A DNA stretch of 64,000 nt from Nocardioides antri (GTDB lineage: Bacteria; Actinomycetota; Actinomycetes; Propionibacteriales; Nocardioidaceae): positions 838,568 to 902,567 of the forward strand of contig NZ_VUJW01000001.1 in assembly GCF_008373765.1 (NCBI RefSeq), given 5' to 3'. The notes beneath the pieces are model-generated. The model did no database searches, was not told the origin of the DNA, and was given only the letters and a program-made list of their open reading frames with translations. Shown here piece by piece: positions 9,400 through 16,858 of this stretch (its first letter is position 1; every line of letters starts with the position of its first letter). Made by a program: the position numbers and the translations under genes.

Positions 9400-9418
9400 G
9401 GGCCTTGCCGCAAGCCCC
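9400..9418 (-). promoter_or_regulatory. rifamycin-associated element (RAE) upstream of helR
   Basis: A 19-bp inverted repeat with 9-base arms around one central base: GGGCCTTGC, C, GCAAGCCCC on the plus strand, with one mismatch between arms. From memory this agrees closely with the published RAE (GGGGCTTGC...GCAAG.CCCC), the cis element found in front of rifamycin-inactivating enzymes and helR genes. It is 58-76 bases upstream of the helR start and belongs to no other gene, since the next gene ends at 9548. Confidence 0.85.
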
Positions 9419-9547
9419 CCGGTGCGCTATACGTTGAAAACGGAGGGGCGGTCGTCAGGCCAGCAGGGGTGGATCGAAGCCGGCGCGCCGCACGCACACG
9501 CTCGTCGATGTGCGTGCACGTACGACGCGCCGGGCTCGCTCAGGTCG

Positions 9548-10420
9548 TCAGAGCGACGGGTCGAACGGCTCCGTGCCGAGGACCAGCTGCAGGCCTGCGA
9601 TGCCGGAGTGCGCCTGCGCGTAGGCCAGCTCGTGGGACAGGTCGCCGATGTTGTTCGAGGCCGGCAGCGGCGCCAGCCCCAGCGTCGACAGGGTGCCCAC
9701 CGCTCGTCCCGAGGCGTCCAGGAACGCGCTGCCCGAGTCACCGGGAACGCCCGGCGTGACGGTGTAGAGCGGGTGCGTCCAGCCGCCGTCGGCCGGGTCC
9801 TGGCCGAGGCTGGTGCCGGTCTTCGGCGAGAGCTGCTCCACACCGAAGCGCAGCCCGGAGTTGCCGTAGCTGTAGACCCGGTCACCAGCGGACGTGCCGG
9901 TCGTGTTGATGCCCACCGGACCGCCCCAGAACGGGATCGACGGGTTCACCTTCGCGACGTCGGCCGGGTTGACCTTCACCAGGGCGAAGTCGTTGTAGGC
10001 GCAGGTGTTCGCGTCCTTCTCACCGCGGGCCTGCATGGTGTTCCACGACGAGTAGGCGAGCGTGCCGGAGCCGACCTGGGTGCCCGAGCTGAGCAGGCTG
10101 CCCCCGCGGTTGAAGGTCACCGCCGTGCCGAGCGGAAGGGTGCCGGCCGTGCAGCCGTTGGTGTCGGTCGCAGCGCCCGTGCCGGAGCAGTGAGCGGCCT
10201 GACCGAGGTAGACGTTGCCGGCCGCGTCGGTGAACACGAAGTTGGCGGTGCACTGGCCCGAGCCTTCGGTGTTGGTCTGGACGCCCGGCGTGATGGCGGC
10301 CGTCGCGGCAGGCGCCCAGGTGGTCGCACCCTGGGCAGGCGCATGATTGGTCACGGCGAAGCCGGTGGCGACCAGGCTGAGGGCGCCGGCGAGGGCGATC
10401 CTTCGGACCCGAGAGAACAC
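9548..10420 (-). CDS. secreted chymotrypsin-like (S1) serine protease
   Basis: 290 residues with a signal peptide (basic start FSRVRRIA, hydrophobic core, likely cleavage near APAQGA, residue 31). The triad is complete: His77 in GQAAHC, Asp144 in NDFALV and Ser229 in PGDSGSA. Four Cys in the mature part could form two disulphides, consistent with an extracellular enzyme. Actinobacterial homologues are unnamed secreted endopeptidases. GTG start with AAAGG about 8 bases upstream. Specificity is not predictable from sequence. Confidence 0.88.
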   Translation of the reverse strand: MFSRVRRIALAGALSLVATGFAVTNHAPAQGATTWAPAATAAITPGVQTNTEGSGQCTANFVFTDAAGNVYLGQAAHCSGTGAATDTNGCTAGTLPLGTAVTFNRGGSLLSSGTQVGSGTLAYSSWNTMQARGEKDANTCAYNDFALVKVNPADVAKVNPSIPFWGGPVGINTTGTSAGDRVYSYGNSGLRFGVEQLSPKTGTSLGQDPADGGWTHPLYTVTPGVPGDSGSAFLDASGRAVGTLSTLGLAPLPASNNIGDLSHELAYAQAHSGIAGLQLVLGTEPFDPSL

Positions 10421-10620
10421 GTCGTTGCCTTTCGGTTGGGGGAGAACGGGTACGTGTTCTACAACCTCGCTGCGGCGAAATCGTCACGCCACGCGCAGGA
10501 ACGGGCGGAAGCGCTCGTCGTCACCTACGTCTCGGCCAACCGTTGAACACTGTAAGTCGAGGCTCGGGTCGAGGGGGATCGTCCGACCCAGGTGGTCGGC
10601 TGTCGAGGGGCGAGTGTGCA

Positions 10621-10836
10621 ATGGACACGGACGGTCCCGGCTACATCACCCTCTCGATCGAACGCGTCGGCGACCAGGTCGTCATCGAGTTCGACACCGG
10701 CGAGACCCTGGTCCTGGGCCATCACGACGCCCTTCGGTTCGCCGAGTCGCTGCGGCACGTCGCGGCCCGAGGCCCTGACAGCCTCGAGAACATCCATGAG
10801 GAGCTCCGTCTGACTCGCTCCACTCGGGACGAGTAG
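10621..10836 (+). CDS. hypothetical acidic protein (71 aa)
   Basis: 71-residue acidic protein, mainly strands then a helix (IERVGDQVVIEFDTGETLVLGHHDALRFAESLRHV), without cysteines or membrane segments. GAGGGG lies 9-10 bases before the ATG. Not recognised. It is divergent from the protease gene and convergent with the lipoprotein gene at 10932. Confidence 0.55.
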   Translation: MDTDGPGYITLSIERVGDQVVIEFDTGETLVLGHHDALRFAESLRHVAARGPDSLENIHEELRLTRSTRDE

Positions 10837-10874
10837 CGAGAGTGGCGGCCAGGCGTCCCTGCACCGCCGATAAG

Positions 10875-10887
10875 TGACATTATGTCA
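10875..10887. promoter_or_regulatory. isolated AT-rich palindrome TGACAT-T-ATGTCA
   Basis: A perfect 6-1-6 palindrome in the 95-base gap between two convergent genes. Its shape is that of a small dimeric repressor site (TetR/GntR-like), but it is not in front of any visible gene. It lacks the GC stem and T-run of a terminator. Confidence 0.4.
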
Positions 10888-10931
10888 GATTGCGGATCGG
10901 GACGCCCCTCCTCTGTCGGTGGCGCGCCCGG

Positions 10932-11759
10932 TCAGGCCGGCTGGGGTCCCGTCGTCTCGTCGGGCTCGGAGTCGGTGATCACGTCGACCAGCCGGTCGAT
11001 GGCGATCTGGGTGTAGGCCTCCTGCAGCGCGGACTGGTCGCTGAAGTCCGTGACACCGATGGTGATCACGTTCTTGCCGATCCGCACGTACGACTGGTGG
11101 ATCGTCAGGTCGTACTCGCTGCCGGAGGGGTCGGTGAAGGTGCCGGACGTCGTGACGTTGACCTGGTCGTCGGTGGCGTCGCTGACGACGGTGTCGTCGT
11201 AGCTGACCGTCATGTCCCAGGTGTTGCCCTCACCGTCGGTGCCGGTGACCGACGTGCAGGTGCTCAGCACCGCGTCGAGGTCCTCGAACGCCTGAGCGAC
11301 CGCGTTCCCGTCCTGGTACGACGAGGCACCGCTGTTGATCACCGGGACGCCCGAGTCCCCGTAGCTGTACTCGACGTCGTGCTCGGCCACCTCGAGCGGG
11401 TCGAGGTTGTCACTGATGGTCTCGATCTCGCCGAAGCAGCCAGGCGCCTCGCTGTCCTCATCGGACTCGACCGGTCCACCGGTCCAGCCGTCACCGACGT
11501 TCTCCGGCGTCAGCACGACGACCTCGAGCTGCTCCTGGGTCAGGGCCGGCCCGGAGTCGTCCTCCACGTCGTCGCCACCGTCCTCGCCGGACGGGTCGTC
11601 GATGACGTTGCCTTCGGTGTCGACGTAGACGGTCTCCGTCTCCTCGGCGTCGGCGTCTCCCCCGTCGTCGCCGCAGCCGACGGCGAGCAGGGACACGAGG
11701 GCGAGACAGCCGGCCGTGGCCAGGACTCGGCGCGGGTGACGGGTGCGGACGTGGTTCAC
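10932..11759 (-). CDS. secreted lipoprotein, acidic, unknown
   Basis: 275-residue lipoprotein: basic N-terminus, hydrophobic core LATAGCLALVSLLAVG and a lipobox Cys near residue 25, followed by a long Asp/Glu/Gly linker (about 25-75) and a globular C-terminal domain of about 190 residues. That domain carries GDSGVP...INSGASSYQDGNAVAQAF and YDLTIHQSYVRIGKNVITIGV, resembling sensor-like lipoprotein domains of actinobacteria (weak). GTG 11759 is set by a strong GGAGG 6 bases upstream; upstream codons lack a signal. Anchored outside the membrane; role unknown. Confidence 0.7.
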   Translation of the reverse strand: MNHVRTRHPRRVLATAGCLALVSLLAVGCGDDGGDADAEETETVYVDTEGNVIDDPSGEDGGDDVEDDSGPALTQEQLEVVVLTPENVGDGWTGGPVESDEDSEAPGCFGEIETISDNLDPLEVAEHDVEYSYGDSGVPVINSGASSYQDGNAVAQAFEDLDAVLSTCTSVTGTDGEGNTWDMTVSYDDTVVSDATDDQVNVTTSGTFTDPSGSEYDLTIHQSYVRIGKNVITIGVTDFSDQSALQEAYTQIAIDRLVDVITDSEPDETTGPQPA

Positions 11760-11877
11760 GGGAGACCTCCAGTTGAGCGACACTCCCGGATACTTCCACC
11801 GGCCTGCCCCCGACCAACGTCGAACGACGGAAATCGTCCGCAGGAACGAGGCCGGGCCGACGGCGTACCGTGGGCGC

Positions 11878-12270
11878 ATGGCCACGCACGACGAGCACGC
11901 CAGTGTCCGCTACCTCGTCGACGACGTCGATGAGGCGGTCGAGTTCTACACCACCCACCTCGGCTTCACGCTGGAGATGAATGCCGGCGGCGCGTTCGCC
12001 GACGTCCGGCGCGGGCCGCTGCGGCTGCTGCTCTCCGGCGCCGCCAGCTCGGGGGCGCGGGCGACCCCGCACGACCGCGCCGACTTCCCTGGCCGGAACC
12101 GGATCCACCTCGTGGTCGACGACATCGAGGCAGAGGTCGCCCGTCTCGCCGAGGCGGGCCTGATCCTCGTCAGCGACCTGGTCTCCGGTCCCGGCGGCAG
12201 CCAGATCCTCGTCGAGGACCCCTCGGGCAACCTCGTGGAGATCTTCCAGCCGGCTGCCCGGCAGGACTGA
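11878..12270 (+). CDS. VOC-family protein
   Basis: 130 residues with a complete glyoxalase-type fold: VRYLVDDVDEAVEFYTTHLGF at the start, RIHLVVDDIEAEVARLAEAG in the middle and ILVEDPSGNLVEIFQP at the end with the conserved metal-ligand Glu. It is the third VOC gene in the first 12 kb, but not closely similar to the other two. Probable leaderless start: TACCGT at 11866-11871, 6 bases before the ATG. Its stop codon is the end of the first copy of a 13-bp tandem repeat. Confidence 0.85.
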   Translation: MATHDEHASVRYLVDDVDEAVEFYTTHLGFTLEMNAGGAFADVRRGPLRLLLSGAASSGARATPHDRADFPGRNRIHLVVDDIEAEVARLAEAGLILVSDLVSGPGGSQILVEDPSGNLVEIFQPAARQD

Positions 12271-12335
12271 CCGGCAGGACTGACCGGCAGGACTGACCGG
12301 CAGGACTGACCGGCAGGACTGATCGGCAGGACTGA
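12258..12335. repeat. 13-bp tandem repeat, 6 copies
   Basis: Six head-to-tail copies of CCGGCAGGACTGA (the sixth starts with T). The first copy encodes the last residues and the TGA stop of the VOC gene; the rest fill most of the gap before the convergent LLM oxidoreductase gene. Every copy carries TGA, and 13 is not a multiple of three. Confidence 0.95.
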
Positions 12336-12377
12336 ACGGAAGGTCGGACGCGGAAGGACGGGCCGGCCGCAGCAGGC

Positions 12378-13247
12378 TCAGAGCTGCTGCATCGCCGGCA
12401 GCACGTCGGCGCAGACCTGCTTCGTCCAGGCGACGGGATCGTCCCCGTGCGGCATCAGGGTGACCAGCTCGATCCCGAGCGCGGCGTACTCCCCCATCAG
12501 GGTCACGAAGGCGTCGGGCTCCAGCAACGGGTCGGCGGCGATGATCATCGTCTTCCGGATGGCGTCGTAGTCGCTGCCCACGTCGTCGCAGTGGCGCCGG
12601 AGCACCGCCAGCTTGTGCTTCATGGCGTCCGGCGTCTCGCCGAAGATGTTGCACCACTGCGCGTACTGCGCCACGAACCGCAGCGTCTTCCGCTCCCCCG
12701 CTCCCCCGATCATGACCGGCGGGTGTGGCTGGGCCACGGGGGGCGGCACGCTGACCGTCTCGGCGAGGCGGAAGTGCTTCCCCTCGTACGCGCCGTCGTC
12801 GTCGCCCCACATCTGCAGGCAGATCTGCAGGATCTCCTCGAGGCGCTCGAACCGCTCCGCGGTCGGCGGGAAGGGCACGCCGAGCCCGAGGTGCTCCCGC
12901 TCGTACCAGCCCGCGCCGATCCCGAGCAACGCCCGGCCGCCGGAGAGCCGGTCGAGAGTCGAGACCGTCTTGGCCAGCAGGCCCGGGTGCCGATAGGTCC
13001 CGCCCGTCACCAGCGCGCTGAGCCGGATCCGCTCGGTCACGGCGGCGACGTACGCCAGCGTCGTGTAGGCCTCGAGCATCGGCGCCGCCGGACCGCCGAG
13101 GTTCTCCATCTGGAACCAGTGGTCCATGACGGTGAAGAGCTCCGCTCCCCCGTTCTCGGCGGCGCGAGCCGTCGCGACCAGCTGCTCGGTCAGGCCCGAC
13201 TCCCAGCCCGGATAGGAGAAGTTCGCGTAGTGCACACCCAGTTCCAC
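12378..13247 (-). CDS. LLM-class F420-dependent oxidoreductase
   Basis: 289-residue luciferase-like monooxygenase-fold enzyme. Typical segments are ELFTVMDHWFQ near residue 40, LSALVTGGTYRHPGLLAKTVSTLDRLSGGRALLGIGAGW around 85-125 and HPPVMIGGAGERKTLRFVAQYAQ near 175-200. These match the actinobacterial F420-dependent subgroup, which transfers hydride from reduced F420; the substrate cannot be read from the sequence. GTG start with TACGGT 6 bases upstream, divergent from the cyclophilin gene by 50 bases. Confidence 0.87.
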   Translation of the reverse strand: MELGVHYANFSYPGWESGLTEQLVATARAAENGGAELFTVMDHWFQMENLGGPAAPMLEAYTTLAYVAAVTERIRLSALVTGGTYRHPGLLAKTVSTLDRLSGGRALLGIGAGWYEREHLGLGVPFPPTAERFERLEEILQICLQMWGDDDGAYEGKHFRLAETVSVPPPVAQPHPPVMIGGAGERKTLRFVAQYAQWCNIFGETPDAMKHKLAVLRRHCDDVGSDYDAIRKTMIIAADPLLEPDAFVTLMGEYAALGIELVTLMPHGDDPVAWTKQVCADVLPAMQQL

Positions 13248-13253
13248 GGTGCC

Positions 13254-13290
13254 ACCGTACGCAGGTCCGCAACCGCCGGGTGTCTACGAT
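13254..13290. promoter_or_regulatory. divergent leaderless promoters (LLM oxidoreductase / cyclophilin)
   Basis: Two back-to-back -10 hexamers: TACGGT on the minus strand (13259-13254), 6 bases before the GTG at 13247, and TACGAT on the plus strand (13285-13290), 7 bases before the ATG at 13298. Transcription should begin at or next to each start codon. Confidence 0.55.
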
Positions 13291-13297
13291 GCCGGTC

Positions 13298-14029
13298 ATG
13301 CGCGCTCGCTCCTTCACCCGTCCTGCCCTCGTGGCGTCAGCCCTCGTCCTGACCCTCGGACTCGCCGCGTGCGGGGAGGAGGAGCCGGAGGGCGCCGCGC
13401 GGGACGAGACCTCGCCGTCGGCCACGGAGTCTTCCGACACCACAGAGCCCACCGAGACGGCGACCGTCACGGAGACGACCGCCGGTGGCTCCTGCGAGTA
13501 CGTCCCCGACGGGAGCGCCGCGGACGCCACCGCGCCGCCCGCCTCCCCGACCGTCGAGGGGACGGTTCCGGTCACGGTGACCACGTCGGTCGGCGACCTG
13601 GCGTTCGAGCTCGACGCCGCGCGCACCCCGTGCACCGTGAACTCCTTCGTCTCCCTCGCCGAGCAGGGCTACTTCGACGGCACCACCTGCCACCGCATGA
13701 CCACCGAGGGCATCTACGTCCTCCAGTGCGGCGACCCGACCGGCACCGGCGCGGGCGGCCCGGGCTACTCCTTCGCCGACGAGCTCGACGGCACCGAGAC
13801 CTACGGTCCCGGCACCCTGGCGATGGCGAACGCGGGGCCCAACACCAACGGCTCCCAGTTCTTCATCGTGTACGACGACAGCCCGCTGCCGCCGTCGTAC
13901 ACCGTGTTCGGCCAGGTCGACGAGGCGACGGTCGACCTCGTGACCGAGGTCGCGGACGCCGGGACCAACCCGCCGGGCGACGGCACGCCGAAGACCGCCG
14001 TCGACATCGAGTCCGTCAGCGTCGGCTGA
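13298..14029 (+). CDS. cyclophilin-type peptidyl-prolyl isomerase lipoprotein
   Basis: 243 residues: signal peptide with lipobox LGLAAC (Cys near 21), a Glu/Thr-rich linker to about residue 75, then a cyclophilin domain. Visible family segments are CTVNSFVSLAEQGYFDGTTCHRM, YVLQCGDPTGTG, GTLAMANAGPNTNGSQFFI and YTVFGQV. The FQGGDP-type loop reads LQCGDP and the active-site Arg position is HRM, so isomerase activity is plausible. It should act on the outer face of the membrane in folding of exported proteins. ATG 13298 is preferred over 13289 because TACGAT at 13285-13290 overlaps the earlier ATG. Confidence 0.88.
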   Translation: MRARSFTRPALVASALVLTLGLAACGEEEPEGAARDETSPSATESSDTTEPTETATVTETTAGGSCEYVPDGSAADATAPPASPTVEGTVPVTVTTSVGDLAFELDAARTPCTVNSFVSLAEQGYFDGTTCHRMTTEGIYVLQCGDPTGTGAGGPGYSFADELDGTETYGPGTLAMANAGPNTNGSQFFIVYDDSPLPPSYTVFGQVDEATVDLVTEVADAGTNPPGDGTPKTAVDIESVSVG

Positions 14030-14065
14030 CCCGGCCCCGAGCACATCAGAGCGGCTCAGAGCGGC

Positions 14066-14962
14066 TCAGAGCGGGAAGGTGACCCCGCTCAGCTTCTCCG
14101 AGACCTCCCACAGCCGGCGCGCGAGGTCGGCGTCCTGCGAGGCCTTGCTGCGCCGGGCCGGCGCCGGCCAGCCGTGCAGCTCGAGCCTGCCGTGCGGCCC
14201 GATGTAGGTGTCGCCCGGGATGTCCATGGTCGCGGCGTAGACGGTGTTGAGCGCGCCGCGCCAGGCAGGCATGCTCACCAGCCGCTGCCCGTGGTAGCCG
14301 ATCCAGGTGAGGACGGGGTGGCCGGAGCCGCCGGTGATGTTGGTCGACGACGCGCCGGGGTGGGCGCCGACGGCCCGGACGTCCGACCCGGCCGCGGACA
14401 GCCGCCGCTGCAGCTCCGACATGAACAGCAGGTTCGCCAGCTTGGACTGGGAGTAGGCGGCGAACGCCCGGTAGCGGCGCCGCTCCCACGCCAGGTCCTC
14501 CAGGTCGAGGTCGCTGCCGCCGCGGTGCTCCCGCGAGCTCGTCACCACCACCCGGTCCCGGATGCGCGGGAGCAGCAGGTTGGTGAGCGCGAAGTGTCCG
14601 AGGTGGTTGGTCGCGAAGTGCGTCTCGACGCCGTCGACGGTGAGCCCGAACGGCGCGCCGAGGACTCCTGCGTTGTTGACGAGCACGTCGATGCCGTCGA
14701 CCTCGTCGAGCAGCGACTCGGCGAACGCGCGGACCGAGGACAGGTCCGACACGTCGAGGCGGCGTACGACGACCCGCCCCGCGTCGTGCCCCGGCACCTG
14801 TCGCGCCGCCTCCTCGCCCTTCTCCAGGTTGCGGCACGCCAGCACCAGCGTGGCGCCGCGCGACCCGAGGATCCGGGCCGCGTGGAAGCCGACGCCGCTG
14901 TTGGCCCCGGTGATCACGAACCGCCGCCCGGACTGGGGCGGCACAGCAGTCCACGGTCGCAT
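14066..14962 (-). CDS. SDR-family oxidoreductase (retinol dehydrogenase-like)
   Basis: 298-residue short-chain dehydrogenase with FVITGANSGVGFH near residue 20, the LDVSDLSS cofactor segment, NNAG near residue 95, TSS near 140 and YSQSK (catalytic Tyr/Lys) near 170. It is of the same retinol-dehydrogenase-like class as the gene at 1622. The start is uncertain: ATG 14962 or ATG 14986 (8 residues longer), neither with a clear ribosome site or -10 box. A perfect 16-bp inverted repeat covers both candidates. Substrate unknown. Confidence 0.82.
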   Translation of the reverse strand: MRPWTAVPPQSGRRFVITGANSGVGFHAARILGSRGATLVLACRNLEKGEEAARQVPGHDAGRVVVRRLDVSDLSSVRAFAESLLDEVDGIDVLVNNAGVLGAPFGLTVDGVETHFATNHLGHFALTNLLLPRIRDRVVVTSSREHRGGSDLDLEDLAWERRRYRAFAAYSQSKLANLLFMSELQRRLSAAGSDVRAVGAHPGASSTNITGGSGHPVLTWIGYHGQRLVSMPAWRGALNTVYAATMDIPGDTYIGPHGRLELHGWPAPARRSKASQDADLARRLWEVSEKLSGVTFPL

Positions 14963-14996
14963 GGCGCACAGGGTTCCACACGCCATGCGACCGTGG
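14951..14996. repeat. perfect 16-bp inverted repeat over the SDR start
   Basis: Arms CCACGGTCGCATGGCG (14951-14966) and its exact reverse complement (14981-14996), separated by 14 bases. It lies between the stop of the S55 peptidase gene (15021) and the SDR gene on the minus strand, with ATG 14962 in one arm and ATG 14986 in the other. It could act as a terminator for the upstream gene, or as an RNA hairpin or operator over the SDR start. Confidence 0.9.
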
Positions 14997-15020
14997 TGGG
15001 GTTCGCTCGTCAGTGGGCGG

Positions 15021-16730
15021 TCACTTCACCCGGATGTCGATGAACTTGGCCCCGTCGACCACCAAGTCGAGCTCCTCCGAGACCAGCGACGTGCGGAGCT
15101 TCCGCTCACCCCGGCCGATCCGGAAGTCGCTCTCGACCTGGTCGTTGCGGGTGCTGTCCTCGAGCGCGGCGAGCACGTCCTCCAGCGTGTCCGCCTCGAA
15201 GATGTCCTCGGAGTAGATCTCGTTGCCGCCGATCGCCGCCATGCTGCCGCGGCTGCCGGCGAGTCGCTTCGGGATGTCGAGCGAGACCGGGACGGTCGTC
15301 GTGGCCGTGCCCGAGACCAGCGTGACCCGCAGCCGCAGCGTCCGGCCGGCCTGGATGCTCGCGGCCTTCTTCGTGACGTTGACCCAGCCGGAGCGGCGCT
15401 TCTGCTCCACCTTCCGGACCGAGTAGCTGTCGGTCTCCCGGCTGATGTCGCCGATGCTGGCGACCGACGTGATCTCGACGCCGGCCAGCCTGCTCAGGAC
15501 CCACACCACGTCGGCGAGCCCGTAGGACGCCTCGTAGGCGAGGTCGAAGTTCGCGAGGTAGCGGTCGGAGTAGGTGACGCTGAACGGAGCGCCGGTGGCG
15601 TCGGTGCCCTCGATCATCCAGGTCTGGACCTCCGACCCGCGGCCGATCTCGTCGAACACCCGGTCGTGGTTGCCAACCGAGCCGCCGAAGACGATGCCCG
15701 CGAGCGACTCCGCCACCAGGACATCGGTCTCACCGACGCGGTGCCGGGTGCCGAAGGTCAGGTCGGAGGTGAACGGGATCGCCTCCGGGACCGGGCCGAG
15801 CGCCCCGGAGATCCCGGTCAGCCGGTCGTCGGTGATGGTGCCCGCGAGCTCGCCGATGTTCGCCAGCTTGAACGGCACCCCGAGCGGGTCCTCCTGGATG
15901 TAGATGGCGTCCGCCGCGGCGAGGCCGTAACTGGTCGGCCCGGCGAACCGCATCGGGTGGCCGAAGCCGACGAGGCGGCCGTCGCAGACCGACGTCACCG
16001 TGCCGACACCTGCCGACGTGACGTCGCCCAGCGAGAGCGCGGCGGCGAGGTTGCCGCCGGCGACCAGCGCGTCCCCGTCGGCGGCCGCCGGGTTCGACCG
16101 GCCGATGCCCGTGGCGTTGCGGTTGATGTAGGGCTTGCGGTCGGCGCCTGCCAGGCGGTCGACGTCGACGCCGCTGATGCCCATCGGCACCGGAAGGCGC
16201 CGGAAGCCCTGCTCGGCCTGGGAGGTCGTGACCTCGCCGGTCGCGGAGATCGCTCGCGCCTCGGCACGCGTCACCTCGACCTTGGCGGCGAGCGGCGGCG
16301 CCAGGTAGTCGTCCATGTCCTCGAACGGCGTCACGCCGGCGACGGGCGTGGTCCCCCACGCCAGTCCGTAGGCGACCGCGCCGATCAGGTCACCGGTCGC
16401 GTCGTCGTACACCGGCGACCCGGACATGCCCTGCCAGATGCCGCCCGCGTCGGCGATGGCCGGCGAGTCGAGCCGCATCATGATCATGTCGAGGCCTGGC
16501 GCGATGCCGTCCTCGAGGACGCCGAGCACCTCCCCGGTGAAGGGCTCCGGAGTCGTGCCGGAGCTGACGGTCAGCCCGTTGACGGTCTGCCCGTCCGTGA
16601 GGTCGGCGACGGGGAACGCCGTCGCGCAATCGGGTGTCGGTGCGGCATGGGCACCGGTGCTGTCTGCCAGCACCGGCGCGAGCGTTGCGAGCCCGAGCGC
16701 GAGAGCGGCAGGGCCTATGAGTCGTGACAT
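15021..16730 (-). CDS. SpoIVB-like S55 peptidase-domain secreted protein
   Basis: 569-residue exported protein. A signal peptide (RLIGPAALALGLATLAPVLA, cleavage near AHA-AP) is followed by a domain with GGIWQGMSGSPVYDDATGDLIGAVAYG; Ser105 in SGSP is the expected nucleophile of the S55/SpoIVB family. The His partner is not placed with certainty (possibly in RLVGFGHPMRF). The C-terminal 250 residues are mainly strands without recognised domains. The organism shows no sporulation genes here, so a role in cell-envelope proteolysis or signalling is inferred. GGAGG 10 bases before ATG 16730 sets the start. Confidence 0.78.
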   Translation of the reverse strand: MSRLIGPAALALGLATLAPVLADSTGAHAAPTPDCATAFPVADLTDGQTVNGLTVSSGTTPEPFTGEVLGVLEDGIAPGLDMIMMRLDSPAIADAGGIWQGMSGSPVYDDATGDLIGAVAYGLAWGTTPVAGVTPFEDMDDYLAPPLAAKVEVTRAEARAISATGEVTTSQAEQGFRRLPVPMGISGVDVDRLAGADRKPYINRNATGIGRSNPAAADGDALVAGGNLAAALSLGDVTSAGVGTVTSVCDGRLVGFGHPMRFAGPTSYGLAAADAIYIQEDPLGVPFKLANIGELAGTITDDRLTGISGALGPVPEAIPFTSDLTFGTRHRVGETDVLVAESLAGIVFGGSVGNHDRVFDEIGRGSEVQTWMIEGTDATGAPFSVTYSDRYLANFDLAYEASYGLADVVWVLSRLAGVEITSVASIGDISRETDSYSVRKVEQKRRSGWVNVTKKAASIQAGRTLRLRVTLVSGTATTTVPVSLDIPKRLAGSRGSMAAIGGNEIYSEDIFEADTLEDVLAALEDSTRNDQVESDFRIGRGERKLRTSLVSEELDLVVDGAKFIDIRVK

Positions 16731-16858
16731 CAGCGTCGTTCCTCCCAAGAATGGACCGCGCGGGGGTCACGCGGTGTGTGGGTGTGACGCGCCGGTCGAC
16801 GGAAACGTTGCGTCCGCCCGGAAGATACTTTGCAATTGCGGGTCCTAGGGTGGGTTTC

